A DNA stretch of 44,061 bases from Cryomorphaceae bacterium (GTDB lineage: Bacteria; Bacteroidota; Bacteroidia; Flavobacteriales; Schleiferiaceae), in the NCBI GenBank assembly GCA_022565745.1, contig JAIUMB010000002.1, forward strand, positions 1 to 44,061. Direction: 5' to 3'. The notes under the pieces were generated by a model that had not been told where the DNA came from, did not search any database, and saw only the letters and a program-made list of their open reading frames with translations. Shown piece by piece: positions 1 through 8,670 of this stretch. The position numbers and the translations under genes were made by a program. Within the stretch, counting starts at the first letter, position 1, and each line of letters opens with the position of its first letter.

Positions 1-878
1 CGTCCGCTGGGATATAACCCTGCTTTATTGGGAATAAAGTCAATTCCCCTCAGTGGCATTGAGACTTCACTTGGTGGATTAAAATCGGCTGGTAAGTTGA
101 TTGGTGTTTCATCTATTTCCAAAATTTTCAGTTCCACTCGTCTGTTTTGCAGTTCTTCTTCTGCACTGGTTTCTCTGATTAATGGACGTAAATTTCCGTA
201 TCCCTTGTAGTTCAACCTATTTTTATTGACGCCGTGTTGGATGAGAAATTCGTAAACAAACTGCGCCCGTTCGTCAGAGAGGGGTTTGTCGTTAACACAA
301 CAAACATGCCCGAGAATGTCGGCTTTTAGGGTGGGGTATTTGTGAAAGATGGTGACCATATCGCTCAATACATCAAAGGCATACCACATGGGTACAATTT
401 GGTTGCCCACGAAGTGTAGGTTGGGCATCACGTAGTTTTCGCCCTTTCTTAACTCGAGATCTGTTACGCGGAGTGTACTGAAGAAAGGGATGTTTGGTTG
501 ATGGTAAACGATGATTTCACAGCGTCGATTGAGGTCAAATTTTTCATCGTCAAAATACTTGGGTTGCAACCGGCCATAGTAGTTTGAAACCAGTTGATTT
601 AGTTCAAATCCCCGGCTGATTAAGTAGCGCTTAACGGCTATAACTCTTCGGGAAGACAATTCTAAATTGTATTCGTCAGTGCCCAGACTGTCACAGTGTC
701 CAAAAATATGAATGGAGTCAATTTTCGATTTGGGGATGGAGAAAATTTCTCTATCGAGTTTTTCCTTTTCGCTTTGTCCCAATCGGTCATCGTCGAAGGG
801 AAAGTAGACTTCAAATTCAGCCACTTGCGCTCCGAGGATAAAGGGAAAAAGCAAGAGAAGTATAAGGTGTTTGCTCAT
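1..878 (-). CDS. OmpA-family protein with two tandem OmpA-like domains (3' end cut by window)
   Basis: The reading frame starts at ATG 878 and stays open to the window edge, giving at least 292 residues without a stop. A signal peptide is visible (MSKHLILLLLFPFILGAQ). Two OmpA-like peptidoglycan-binding modules follow. The first has the core IFGHCDSLGTDEYN and the helix LSSRRVIAVKRYL. The second has ILGHVCCVND, LSDERAQFVYEFL and YKGYGNLRPL. The usual GHTD of such domains is GHCD in the first and GHVC in the second, so diaminopimelate contacts may differ. It lies 43 bases after mlaF on the same strand and could be co-transcribed. A role in tethering the outer membrane to peptidoglycan is inferred from the family. 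Residues after the second domain are unrecognised. Confidence 0.85.
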   Translation of the reverse strand, partial: MSKHLILLLLFPFILGAQVAEFEVYFPFDDDRLGQSEKEKLDREIFSIPKSKIDSIHIFGHCDSLGTDEYNLELSSRRVIAVKRYLISRGFELNQLVSNYYGRLQPKYFDDEKFDLNRRCEIIVYHQPNIPFFSTLRVTDLELRKGENYVMPNLHFVGNQIVPMWYAFDVLSDMVTIFHKYPTLKADILGHVCCVNDKPLSDERAQFVYEFLIQHGVNKNRLNYKGYGNLRPLIRETSAEEELQNRRVELKILEIDETPINLPADFNPPSEVSMPLRGIDFIPNKAGLYPSG

Positions 879-921
879 GCTGTTATAACGTGATTTTTGC
901 ACAAAAAGGTATTGGCAAATC

Positions 922-1683
922 TCATTCCGAACGTGCAGCACGTCGCACCTTTTTAAACAATTCTGAGCTGAAGACAAAATCGGCGAGCTCTTGATTGTCG
1001 GTATGAAGTACGTCCTCTTTGCTGCCTTCCCATATTTTTTTGCCACCAACCAAAAAATTGACATGGTCACCAATTTGCAACACGGAGTTCATGTCGTGTG
1101 TATTGATAACGGTGGTAATGTTGAATTCTTGCGTGATTTCCTGAATCAATTCGTCGATGACCATAGCGGTTTTAGGGTCAAGTCCACTATTGGGTTCATC
1201 GCAGAAAAGGTATCTAGGGTTCATAACTATGGCTCTAGCAATAGCAACCCGTTTTTGCATTCCACCACTGATTTCTGCGGGAAATAAATGGTTGGCATTT
1301 TCAATATTCACGCGATTTAAGCAAAAGTTGGTGCGTTCGGCAATCTCTTTTGCGCTTTTTTTGGTAAACATTCGAAGCGGGAAAGAAACATTTTCTTCCA
1401 CCGTCAATGAGTCAAACAATGCGCTTCCTTGAAAAACCATACCAAGCTCTAAGCGAAGTTTGCGCCTGTCTTCAATAGACATTTGCGATATCAGTCGCCC
1501 GTCAAAGTCAACATCTCCTTCGTCAATGTCGTGAATGCCCAGCAAACATTTTAAAAACACCGTTTTACCTGATCCACTCTTGCCAATAATGAGGTTCGTT
1601 TTGCCCTCCATAAAGGTTGCGTCTATGCCTTTAAGTACGTGTAAATCTCCAAATGATTTGTGTATGTTGGTGACGCGAATCAT
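922..1683 (-). CDS. mlaF: ABC transporter ATP-binding protein, MlaF/Mkl type
   Basis: This 253-residue ATPase has a Walker A GKSGSGKT at about 35-42, the signature EISGGMQKRVAIARA at about 137-151, a Walker B YLFCDEPNSGLDP and an H-loop NTHDM. The ISGGM signature and the NSGLDP after Walker B are typical of MlaF/Ttg2A proteins, which power phospholipid traffic between inner and outer membrane. It starts 3 bases after the stop of the MlaE-like permease, so the two are surely one operon. No MCE-domain (MlaD) gene is visible in the window; it must lie elsewhere if the system is complete. Its C-terminal tail (SSELFKKVRRAARSE) is basic. Confidence 0.93.
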   Translation of the reverse strand: MIRVTNIHKSFGDLHVLKGIDATFMEGKTNLIIGKSGSGKTVFLKCLLGIHDIDEGDVDFDGRLISQMSIEDRRKLRLELGMVFQGSALFDSLTVEENVSFPLRMFTKKSAKEIAERTNFCLNRVNIENANHLFPAEISGGMQKRVAIARAIVMNPRYLFCDEPNSGLDPKTAMVIDELIQEITQEFNITTVINTHDMNSVLQIGDHVNFLVGGKKIWEGSKEDVLHTDNQELADFVFSSELFKKVRRAARSE

Positions 1684-1686
1684 GGC

Positions 1687-2436
1687 TTAACCGAGTAACA
1701 ATTGAGTGAGTAAATAATTGGTCAAAATGAGTACCAAGCTACTGGCTACAACGGCCTTGGTGCTGTTTTCTCCCACTTCAATGGCACCACCTTTAACAAA
1801 AAAGCCGTAATAGGCAGAAATGCTGGTAATCACAAAGGCGAAAACTACTGTTTTGATGAGGGCATAAGCAATGTAAAATGGCGTATAATCCATTTGTAAG
1901 CCCTTAATGAAATCGGTTCCAGTGATCATTCCTGTAGAAGTACCAAATATGTAACCGCCAACGATACCCAAGAACATGGAGATAATTATAAGAATAGGGT
2001 TAAAAATGACACAAGCGGCTATTTTTGGCATAATGAGGAAACTGGCGCTCTTAACCCCCATCACTTCAAGGGCTTCAATTTGTTCACTCACACGCATGGT
2101 TCCAAGTGTTGAAGCAATGTTTGAGCCTACTTTTCCAGCTAAAATCAAGGAAATCATAGTGGGAGAAAACTCCAATATGATGCTTTCGCGAGTCGCAATG
2201 GCAATGTAATATTTGGGAATGATGGGGTTCTCTAAGTTTAGTGCCGTTTGAATGGTAACCACAGCGCCTACAAACAGAGAGATGATGGCAACTAGGCCAA
2301 GTGATTTAACACCTAAATTATATAAGTCACGCACAAATGCATCCCAATACATGCGGTAGTTATCGGGGCGGCGAAATACGAGTTTCATGAGGATGAAATA
2401 CCTGCCAATGTCCTCTAAAATGCGTTTGATAAACAT
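1687..2436 (-). CDS. mlaE: ABC transporter permease, MlaE family
   Basis: This 249-residue integral membrane protein has the MlaE/Ttg2B layout: an amphipathic N-terminus, then about five hydrophobic segments. The conserved loop ILAGKVGSNIASTLGTMRVS and the EQIEALEVMGV coupling region are both present. It is the membrane part of a retrograde or anterograde phospholipid ABC transporter with the ATPase encoded 3 bases downstream. Length and motif order match the family. No TAnnTTTG promoter was found directly upstream, so its transcription start is unknown. Confidence 0.93.
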   Translation of the reverse strand: MFIKRILEDIGRYFILMKLVFRRPDNYRMYWDAFVRDLYNLGVKSLGLVAIISLFVGAVVTIQTALNLENPIIPKYYIAIATRESIILEFSPTMISLILAGKVGSNIASTLGTMRVSEQIEALEVMGVKSASFLIMPKIAACVIFNPILIIISMFLGIVGGYIFGTSTGMITGTDFIKGLQMDYTPFYIAYALIKTVVFAFVITSISAYYGFFVKGGAIEVGENSTKAVVASSLVLILTNYLLTQLLLG

Positions 2437-2909
2437 GAGGGCGAAGATAAGGTAATAGTTGCAAATATTGAGGACAGATTTTAATAGGTAGAGAACTAAA
2501 ATACAGATTAGAGTTGGTGCTCTGGAGTTGGGTTAAACGGAACGCAATAGAGGTCAGTATAGGGTAAGCGCTCTGGGTTTGGTTTTTAACGAATGGGTGC
2601 TAGAGGTGTTTGTTTTTGCAGATGTTTTAAATGGAGATGATTGACGATGGCCGAAAAAACGGTCAATGCATTAGGGTAAAATGATTTCACACATATGAGA
2701 ACTTCAAATATTCACGAAAGCCTAAAGACATGATTTCATCAAAAGTGAATAATTGTATCCATCCAATTATCCATCCCACTTTAAATGCTGGGTTGAGGAT
2801 CGTGTTCCCCCTGTTTAAGTACTTTAATATTGATCTTTAAATGTTTTAATAGGCTGTATATCAGGTGTTTTTCCTGGTCAAAAAATTATTTAGAATTTTT
2901 ATAAATAAC
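2437..2909. other. Intergenic region between divergent mlaE and TonB receptor
   Basis: About 470 bases with no credible coding frame. The part near 2437-2700 is mixed in composition; 2820-2909 becomes AT-rich toward the receptor promoter. No strong hairpin or riboswitch motif was recognised. Confidence 0.6.
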
Positions 2910-2940
2910 TTGTTTGGAATAATTCCATATTATACTTTTG
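2910..2940 (+). promoter_or_regulatory. Bacteroidota-type promoter of the TonB receptor
   Basis: TTG at 2910-2912 and TACTTTTG at 2933-2940 are separated by 20 bases, matching the TTG / TAnnTTTG pattern. The start codon follows 28 bases after the -7 box. Confidence 0.65.
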
Positions 2941-2968
2941 CCGCATTATTTTAAACCAGTCTAAATAA

Positions 2969-5395
2969 ATGAAGTCAAGAGTTTTCTTCGCATTATTGCT
3001 CATCACACCCATGCTTTCTTGGGGGAGTAGCAACAACAGTAATTCGGCTGATGAAGACCGAAATCGCTACAACGTTACCGGTTTTGTGTTTGACAAAGAC
3101 GCTAATCTTTTGGCGGGTGCAACGGTGCAATTGCTCAAAAGCAACCATACGACCTTGACCGATGCATATGGTGCATTTAAACTTGCTCGGGTGGTTGAGG
3201 GCACCTATACTTTAGAGGTTCGCTATCTTGGCTATGTAACCTTGAGAAAAGAGATTGATGTAAACAGTGATATTAATATGGGCGGCATTGTGTTGAAAGA
3301 GGATCAATACATGTTGATGCAATCGACCGTGATAAGTGAAAGAGACCATCTATTTAGAAATGTGCCGGGAACCGTTCGTATTATGGATAAAGAAGAAATA
3401 GACAGGTTGCAACCATTGAGTGGTAATGAAGTGCTTCGCAGAACGCCGGGGGTTAATCCAGTTGATGAAGATGGCGTTGGCTTGCGCTTGAATATTGGTA
3501 TTCGCGGACTAGACCCCGATCGCTCGAGGAATGTGCTCATTCTTGAAGACGGGGTGCCTATAGCGCTTAACCCATATGGAGAGCCTGAAATGTATTATTC
3601 ACCTTCCATAGACCGTATGGATGGGGTTGAGATTATAAAAGGGAGTGGTCAGATCCTTTATGGCCCTCAGACCTTAGGTGGAGTGATCAACTTTATTACG
3701 GCCGATCCGCCACAAGAGGAGACGTATAAGTTGCGCGTGCAAGCAGGCGAAGGAGGGTTTCGCTCCATTCACGCTCAGTACGGCAATACGTTTGAAAAAA
3801 CCGGTATGCAAATCAGTTATTTGCGCAAAGAAGCCGAGGCCCTCGGGCCACTGAATTTTGCCTTGGATGACGTTAATGCAAAATTCCGAATTCCCATCAA
3901 CGAACGCTCCGTACTTGGGGTCAAGATAAGCGCGTATAATGAACAGTCTAATGCCACTTATTTAGGTATGACTCAGCGTATGTTTGATATGGGAGGAGAT
4001 GATTTTCGCGTGTTGGCGCCAAACGATCACTTGTCGGTAAAGCGATTTGCAGGGTCGGTCAACCACCGCTACAATGCCGGCAACAACGTGATTATTCACA
4101 GTACGTTTTTTGCGAATCAAACAACACGTGATTGGCGCAGACAGGATTTTGCTTACAACCAACACGATGAGAATGGTAATATAACTCCAGAAAATTATAC
4201 GCAAAAATGGGGCGACACTTCTGTTGCTGGAGGTGCCATTTATTTATTTGACCGTACGGGCAGCAGAAATCGGACCTTCCAAGTGGCTGGATGGGAGCAA
4301 AAACTACAGTGGAAGTTCAATACAGGTGAATTGGTGAGTCACGATTTACAAGTGGGATACCGTTACATGTTTGAGCGTGCCTTTGAGCAGCGTATCAATG
4401 GCACATTTGCCGAAGCAAGGTCTGGTGAGTTGGTTAATGATGAAGTACGTACCGGTCACGCTTTCAGTGCCTATATCTTAGACCGGATTAAAATCGGTGA
4501 TAAATTGGAGCTGTCACCAGGTGTTCGCATCGAAAGTTATACCTTTGAGAGAGAGGTATTACGCCAGCGTTCGGTAGACACTTTAATTACAGCCAACAAT
4601 GAGATATTTTCCATTATTCCCGGTGTTGGGGCGAGTTTCAGTCTGTTCGATGAATTGAATGTTTACGGTGGGGTGCACAGGGGGTATGCGCCGCCAAGAG
4701 TGAAGGACGCGTTGGATTTCACCTTTGAAAACCCTGTGCTGGATTTAGATGCCGAGTTGAGTTGGAACTATGAGTTTGGTATGCGTACCCAGTTGACTCG
4801 TGGACTACAAGCTGAAGCCGCGTTGTTTCTTCTCGATTTTGCCAATCAAATCATCCCTGCCTCTGAATCTGCTGGCGACGCTTTTGGGGTAGTCAACGCA
4901 GGTGCTACCGTCAACCGCGGTGTTGAAGCTTCGGTAAACCTCAATACCAGAGATGCTTTTAAGACCAATTGGTTGATGTTGCTTGACGGACAAATGACTT
5001 ATTTGCATGCCGTATTTAACAACGACCGCATGGTCAACGGTGAAAGTGTAAGAGGCAATCGCTTGCCGTACGCCCCAGAGTGGATGTTGTCGGCTGCAGC
5101 TACAGTTGAAGCACCATTTGGTACCGGTGTAAGATTGACATACAGCTATATGGGTGAACAGTTTACCGACGAAGCCAATACAGTAACACCAAGTGCAAAC
5201 GGACGATTTGGTCGAATGGATGCATTCCAAATCATTGACTTAACGGTTTATCACCACATTCCAAAATGGAACACAAGATTCAACGTGGCCATTAAAAACA
5301 TCACCGATGAGCGATATATCGCGACCCGTAGACCACGAGGCATTACTATGGGATTGCCGAGAATGATTACCGCTGGTTTTGACATTCAATTTTAA
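2969..5395 (+). CDS. TonB-dependent outer-membrane receptor, FecA-like
   Basis: The 808-residue protein has a signal peptide (about 1-19), a carboxypeptidase-regulatory-like beta domain at about 35-112 (GATVQLLKSNHTTLTDAYG), a plug domain at about 125-245 (LRRTPGVNPVDEDG, NIGIRGLDPDRSRNVLILED, GSGQILYGPQTLGGVINFIT) and a 22-strand-type barrel ending in a terminal aromatic (AGFDIQF). The barrel resembles ferric citrate and related siderophore receptors. The ligand is therefore probably a ferric chelate, but this is inference. The N-terminal carboxypeptidase-like module is typical of Bacteroidota receptors. No SusD partner follows; instead a small membrane protein is encoded 11 bases downstream. 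Start at ATG 2969 is supported by the signal peptide and the promoter spacing. Confidence 0.93.
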   Translation: MKSRVFFALLLITPMLSWGSSNNSNSADEDRNRYNVTGFVFDKDANLLAGATVQLLKSNHTTLTDAYGAFKLARVVEGTYTLEVRYLGYVTLRKEIDVNSDINMGGIVLKEDQYMLMQSTVISERDHLFRNVPGTVRIMDKEEIDRLQPLSGNEVLRRTPGVNPVDEDGVGLRLNIGIRGLDPDRSRNVLILEDGVPIALNPYGEPEMYYSPSIDRMDGVEIIKGSGQILYGPQTLGGVINFITADPPQEETYKLRVQAGEGGFRSIHAQYGNTFEKTGMQISYLRKEAEALGPLNFALDDVNAKFRIPINERSVLGVKISAYNEQSNATYLGMTQRMFDMGGDDFRVLAPNDHLSVKRFAGSVNHRYNAGNNVIIHSTFFANQTTRDWRRQDFAYNQHDENGNITPENYTQKWGDTSVAGGAIYLFDRTGSRNRTFQVAGWEQKLQWKFNTGELVSHDLQVGYRYMFERAFEQRINGTFAEARSGELVNDEVRTGHAFSAYILDRIKIGDKLELSPGVRIESYTFEREVLRQRSVDTLITANNEIFSIIPGVGASFSLFDELNVYGGVHRGYAPPRVKDALDFTFENPVLDLDAELSWNYEFGMRTQLTRGLQAEAALFLLDFANQIIPASESAGDAFGVVNAGATVNRGVEASVNLNTRDAFKTNWLMLLDGQMTYLHAVFNNDRMVNGESVRGNRLPYAPEWMLSAAATVEAPFGTGVRLTYSYMGEQFTDEANTVTPSANGRFGRMDAFQIIDLTVYHHIPKWNTRFNVAIKNITDERYIATRRPRGITMGLPRMITAGFDIQF

Positions 5396-5406
5396 ACACA
5401 GACACT

Positions 5407-5805
5407 ATGAATCAATCGCTTTCACTTCCACAGCGCATCATATTATTATGGTTGGTTATAACCATTGGAATGTTGTTTCACCAATTCTTTAGTTTGCATA
5501 ACCTGCGCTTTGGTGCAGACGTCATAAAGTCGGGGTACGACCAAACACCGCCAATTGAACTCACCAAGCGGTTGGTGCTTTACGTCTTACCATTGATGTA
5601 CGTTGTAGTCAATGCCGTGTGGCAAGTGAAAACGGTTAGGCTTTTAAACGTAGTGGCGGCACCGTTTTATCTGATGTTTCACACCTGGCATTTTGCCCAT
5701 GAATGGGGTAAAATGACCGATCCAGTTCAGTGGGTGCTTCTAACCTTTTTGGTCATTTGGTCCGGTCTGCTGGTCTTTTCCTGCTGGAAATGGCTGAAGT
5801 CGTAG
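5407..5805 (+). CDS. Small multi-pass membrane protein of unknown function
   Basis: The 132-residue product has four likely membrane segments: about 10-30, 58-75, 78-98 and 107-127. A histidine-rich stretch (MFHTWHFAHEWGK) sits at the third segment. No known domain was recognised. It begins 11 bases after the receptor stop and before a shared hairpin terminator, so it is almost certainly co-expressed with the receptor. A role in handling the receptor's ligand at the inner membrane is possible, with the His residues as candidate metal or heme ligands. This rests on context only. Confidence 0.75.
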   Translation: MNQSLSLPQRIILLWLVITIGMLFHQFFSLHNLRFGADVIKSGYDQTPPIELTKRLVLYVLPLMYVVVNAVWQVKTVRLLNVVAAPFYLMFHTWHFAHEWGKMTDPVQWVLLTFLVIWSGLLVFSCWKWLKS

Positions 5806-5832
5806 GTAAGGGCGTATTCAATATGCCCTTAC
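5806..5832. terminator. Hairpin between convergent genes
   Basis: An 11-bp stem (GTAAGGGC with GCCCTTAC plus three inner pairs, one G-T) closes a 5-base loop. It lies between the plus-strand receptor operon and the minus-strand response regulator, so it may stop both. No long T tract follows. Confidence 0.55.
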
Positions 5833-5836
5833 ATAT

Positions 5837-6472
5837 CTAATCAACATCGTATTTATTAAACGTTGAAATCAGTTCTGCAATGTTGTTGACTTTCAGCTTT
5901 TGGAAGATGCGCTGTTTGTAAGTGGAAATGGTGGAGGGTTTTAAATTGAGCTGTTCCATAATCAATAGATTCCCATCCCCAGCAGCGAGAAGGCGCCCAA
6001 CTTCTAATTCTCTTTTTGATAAATGATTCAGTGGATTAATACCTTTTTTAGAGGTTCTGTCTTTGAGTTTGGACTGAAATTGTGGGCTGACATATGTTTT
6101 GCCTTCAAGTGTAGTTTTTATGGCATCTTCAATGTCATTTTCGGGACTTAACTTATTGACATACCCCAAGGCACCAGCCCGAAGAAACGCTTCAGCATAC
6201 ACGTCTTCTTCGTAACTGGTAAACACCAGCACCTTGCAATGAGGAGAAATGCTCATGATTTCCGCCATCATCTTACTGCTGTTGCCTCCCGGTAGATTAA
6301 TGTCCAAAACAACCAAATCAGGCTGCCTTGTTTTTAGTAATTCTATGGTTCTTGGAAAAGTATCGGCTTCTATAACGTCAAAGCTGCTGTCTATGCGCGA
6401 AAACAGCAAGTGGATCCCTCTTCGAACGATGCTGTGGTCATCGGCAACAATGACGCATTTTTTGTTGTTCAT
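5837..6472 (-). CDS. LuxR/NarL-family response regulator
   Basis: From ATG 6472 the product is 211 residues. The receiver domain has the acidic pair D11-D12, phospho-acceptor D57 (VVLDINLPGG), a TS switch pair in VLVFTSYEED and the conserved lysine in GYVNKLSP. The C-terminal LuxR-type helix-turn-helix begins LSKRELEVGRLLAAGDG. It is thus a two-component transcription regulator. No histidine kinase is adjacent. The frame is open upstream to 6541, but that extension (MTNKILQRYTFHTNF...) is not receiver-like, so the internal ATG is preferred. Targets are unknown; the T9SS protein at 6680 is divergent and could be one. Confidence 0.9.
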   Translation of the reverse strand: MNNKKCVIVADDHSIVRRGIHLLFSRIDSSFDVIEADTFPRTIELLKTRQPDLVVLDINLPGGNSSKMMAEIMSISPHCKVLVFTSYEEDVYAEAFLRAGALGYVNKLSPENDIEDAIKTTLEGKTYVSPQFQSKLKDRTSKKGINPLNHLSKRELEVGRLLAAGDGNLLIMEQLNLKPSTISTYKQRIFQKLKVNNIAELISTFNKYDVD

Positions 6473-6575
6473 TTTTACTAAGTTAAATAAGCAAGTAAAA
6501 TTAGTGTGAAAAGTGTAACGTTGCAAAATTTTGTTTGTCATTAAAGCGCGGTAAGGGGCTACTTGGACTTTTTTG

Positions 6576-6606
6576 TTGTGCGATAAGATAAAAATGCCTA
6601 CATTTG
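6576..6606 (+). promoter_or_regulatory. Bacteroidota-type promoter of the T9SS protein at 6680
   Basis: TTG at 6576-6578, 20-base spacer and TACATTTG at 6599-6606. The start codon follows after 73 bases. Confidence 0.6.
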
Positions 6607-6679
6607 TGGTATTATAACTATTTTTTTTTTTAAATAGACAATAAAAGCCATCATCTTTTTAATCCAAAACATGTGAATT

Positions 6680-8167
6680 ATGAGAATATCTATTATTGTC
6701 TTTATGGCTTTGACTTCGATGACTTCTTTGTGTGCTCAGACAACCACTTCGTGGGAGATGTTATCGTGGGGCAGTACAAGCGCCGCAGATATTTTAGTGG
6801 TGGATAATGGATATATAGCAGGTATTTCGTACGGCACTCAAGATGTGGTGGATGGAGTTCTGACTTTTAACAGATTAGCGTCTTTGGTTAAATTCGATAA
6901 AAGTCTTTCAATCGTTGATAGTGTTAATTTTAGTGCAATCCCAGATCACAATGCATATGTTTACAGCATAAACCTAGTGGGTGATAGTGTGTATGTATTA
7001 ACGTTTCAAATGGAAGTAGACGCGAGCTTTCAATCTTTACAACACTGGAGTATGCATTCATTTGATATTGACTTAAATCGCGGTAATCGGTATGATCTGA
7101 ATACTGATAGTTCAATTGTTTTTACCACCGCCACTCTGCATGCGGATTCATCCTTCTTTTTTGTCGGGAGAGAGAGGAATAACCTAACTGTTGACAGTGT
7201 TTTTGTCTTTAAGCATGTTGATTTAAGTGGTGGGGTATTGTCTGACACAGCATTGCCATTTGTTGTGAGACCTCATGTTCGATCTATTTGGAATGTCCCC
7301 AATACCGATCAGATTTTGATAAATGTAAATACATCTCCACATTCGTTGGTTTATTATGATATGGTAAATTTTCGCTTTGATTCGGTTGCCGCTTCGCCCT
7401 ATAACATTTTCCAAATTAATACGCTGTACGATGGATCACATTTAGGTGTTGATCGAAGAGCCAATGAGTTGACCAGCTATGTTGCCTTTGATGATAATGG
7501 CAATTTGGTTGAGTCTTTTGTCGTTGACACAACATTTTCTCTTAAAAATAGATCCCAAATAGCCAGGCCTTTTGCAAATGCTGTGGATTACGATACTGTT
7601 AATGATGCAATATACATTGCCAATTTGCACCATTATTCTATTGATGGACCAGGTCCTTCATCAAGTAGTGATACGCTCATTGTAGATTTGTATGTGCACA
7701 AGGTAAATCCATCTGATAGGTCTATAATATGGAAGAAAAGCATTGAGATTATTAATGCCACTGGATCAAATGCTAGTAATGCCAGTTTGACCAGCATCCG
7801 CGCAACTTCAGATGGCGGAAGTGTAGTCGTTTTTCAAAGTGCTGCATATTCATTGGGTAGTGGTAATGTTGTTTACATTATAAAGTTAGGGCCTAACGGT
7901 GAGGTTTTAAGTAGAAATGAAATAGAATTGGAAGCACCTACTATGCGGCTTTTTCCAAATCCAGCAACGTCTCACTTAACCATTAAATCAGATGATTTCC
8001 CTGTTTTTACAAGCATTGCTGATTTGAATGGTAAAATATTGTATAATGAGCCATCATTAAAACACAATCACTCTATAAATGTAGAAGGCTGGCCAAAGGG
8101 TGTCTATTTGGTCAATATTCGTGGTGAAAAAGGATTTTCGACGATAAAGAAAGTCATTGTAAAATAA
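6680..8167 (+). CDS. Secreted protein with T9SS type A sorting domain, function unknown
   Basis: The 495-residue protein starts with a signal peptide (MRISIIVFMALTSMTSLCAQ). Its body is beta-rich with repeated short DS/DT-rich strands and may form a beta-propeller-like or sandwich fold. It ends in a T9SS type A sorting domain: MRLFPNPATSHLTIKS, a central ADLNGKILY strand and the closing GVYLVNIRGEKGFSTIKKVI. The domain directs export across the outer membrane and cell-surface anchoring or release. No catalytic motif was recognised. It is preceded by its own promoter and stands alone. Confidence 0.88.
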   Translation: MRISIIVFMALTSMTSLCAQTTTSWEMLSWGSTSAADILVVDNGYIAGISYGTQDVVDGVLTFNRLASLVKFDKSLSIVDSVNFSAIPDHNAYVYSINLVGDSVYVLTFQMEVDASFQSLQHWSMHSFDIDLNRGNRYDLNTDSSIVFTTATLHADSSFFFVGRERNNLTVDSVFVFKHVDLSGGVLSDTALPFVVRPHVRSIWNVPNTDQILINVNTSPHSLVYYDMVNFRFDSVAASPYNIFQINTLYDGSHLGVDRRANELTSYVAFDDNGNLVESFVVDTTFSLKNRSQIARPFANAVDYDTVNDAIYIANLHHYSIDGPGPSSSSDTLIVDLYVHKVNPSDRSIIWKKSIEIINATGSNASNASLTSIRATSDGGSVVVFQSAAYSLGSGNVVYIIKLGPNGEVLSRNEIELEAPTMRLFPNPATSHLTIKSDDFPVFTSIADLNGKILYNEPSLKHNHSINVEGWPKGVYLVNIRGEKGFSTIKKVIVK

Positions 8168-8625
8168 ATTGAGCTTATTGATAAATTTATAGGCTAGTCT
8201 TAAAAGCGTCAGAACAATCAAGGCCTGAAGCAGTGAGTGGTTATGTGCTAGCTGTAATGCCGTTAACGTATTTTACAAAAAGTGTCAAGTAGTATACATA
8301 TCAATTGCTTGATCCAGTCTACCCTTTTCTTTCCAATCACAACCTTAAAATTTTGTAATAGGTCTTTCTTCTCATTGGCAAAACATTTAAATATGCCAAC
8401 TATAAATGCATGGAATGAATAAATATTCACTCACCCCATTTTTGGTGTTTTCGTTTTCCCGCCCACAAGATCGTTTATATGGAGCTGTTCAGATTTAATC
8501 AGAAAGTTTATTTTTTATTGAGGAAATATGAAATTATCGGGGGTGCCGTTGTTTTAAAGTTATTTTTGTTGATGGTTATTAAAAAAATAGGGGGGTGTTG
8601 TTGAAAAAAAATCATTTTTTTTTAG
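8168..8625. other. Intergenic region before glnN
   Basis: About 460 bases without a credible gene. The last 100 bases are very A/T-rich with poly-A and poly-T runs leading into the glnN promoter. No riboswitch or clear operator was recognised. Confidence 0.6.
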
Positions 8626-8654
8626 TTGTCGCTGTCTTTGCATATTTACTTTTG
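8626..8654 (+). promoter_or_regulatory. Bacteroidota-type promoter of glnN
   Basis: TTG at 8626-8628, 18-base spacer and TACTTTTG at 8647-8654. The longest open frame nominally starts at this TTG, but that would place the start codon inside the -33 element, which argues for ATG 8671. Confidence 0.6.
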
Positions 8655-8670
8655 CAAAAAAAATAACGCC

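Noticed and set aside
2437-2909. Small RNA or riboswitch in the mlaE-receptor gap
   Set aside because: No conserved motif or strong hairpin was recognisable.
4805-5230. 141-codon minus-strand frame within the TonB receptor
   Set aside because: Shadow of the receptor gene; Cys-rich, no start context and no known domain.
8626-8670. Upstream TTG start for glnN
   Set aside because: The TTG lies in the promoter's -33 element and the extra 15 residues do not resemble type III glutamine synthetase; ATG 8671 gives the usual length.
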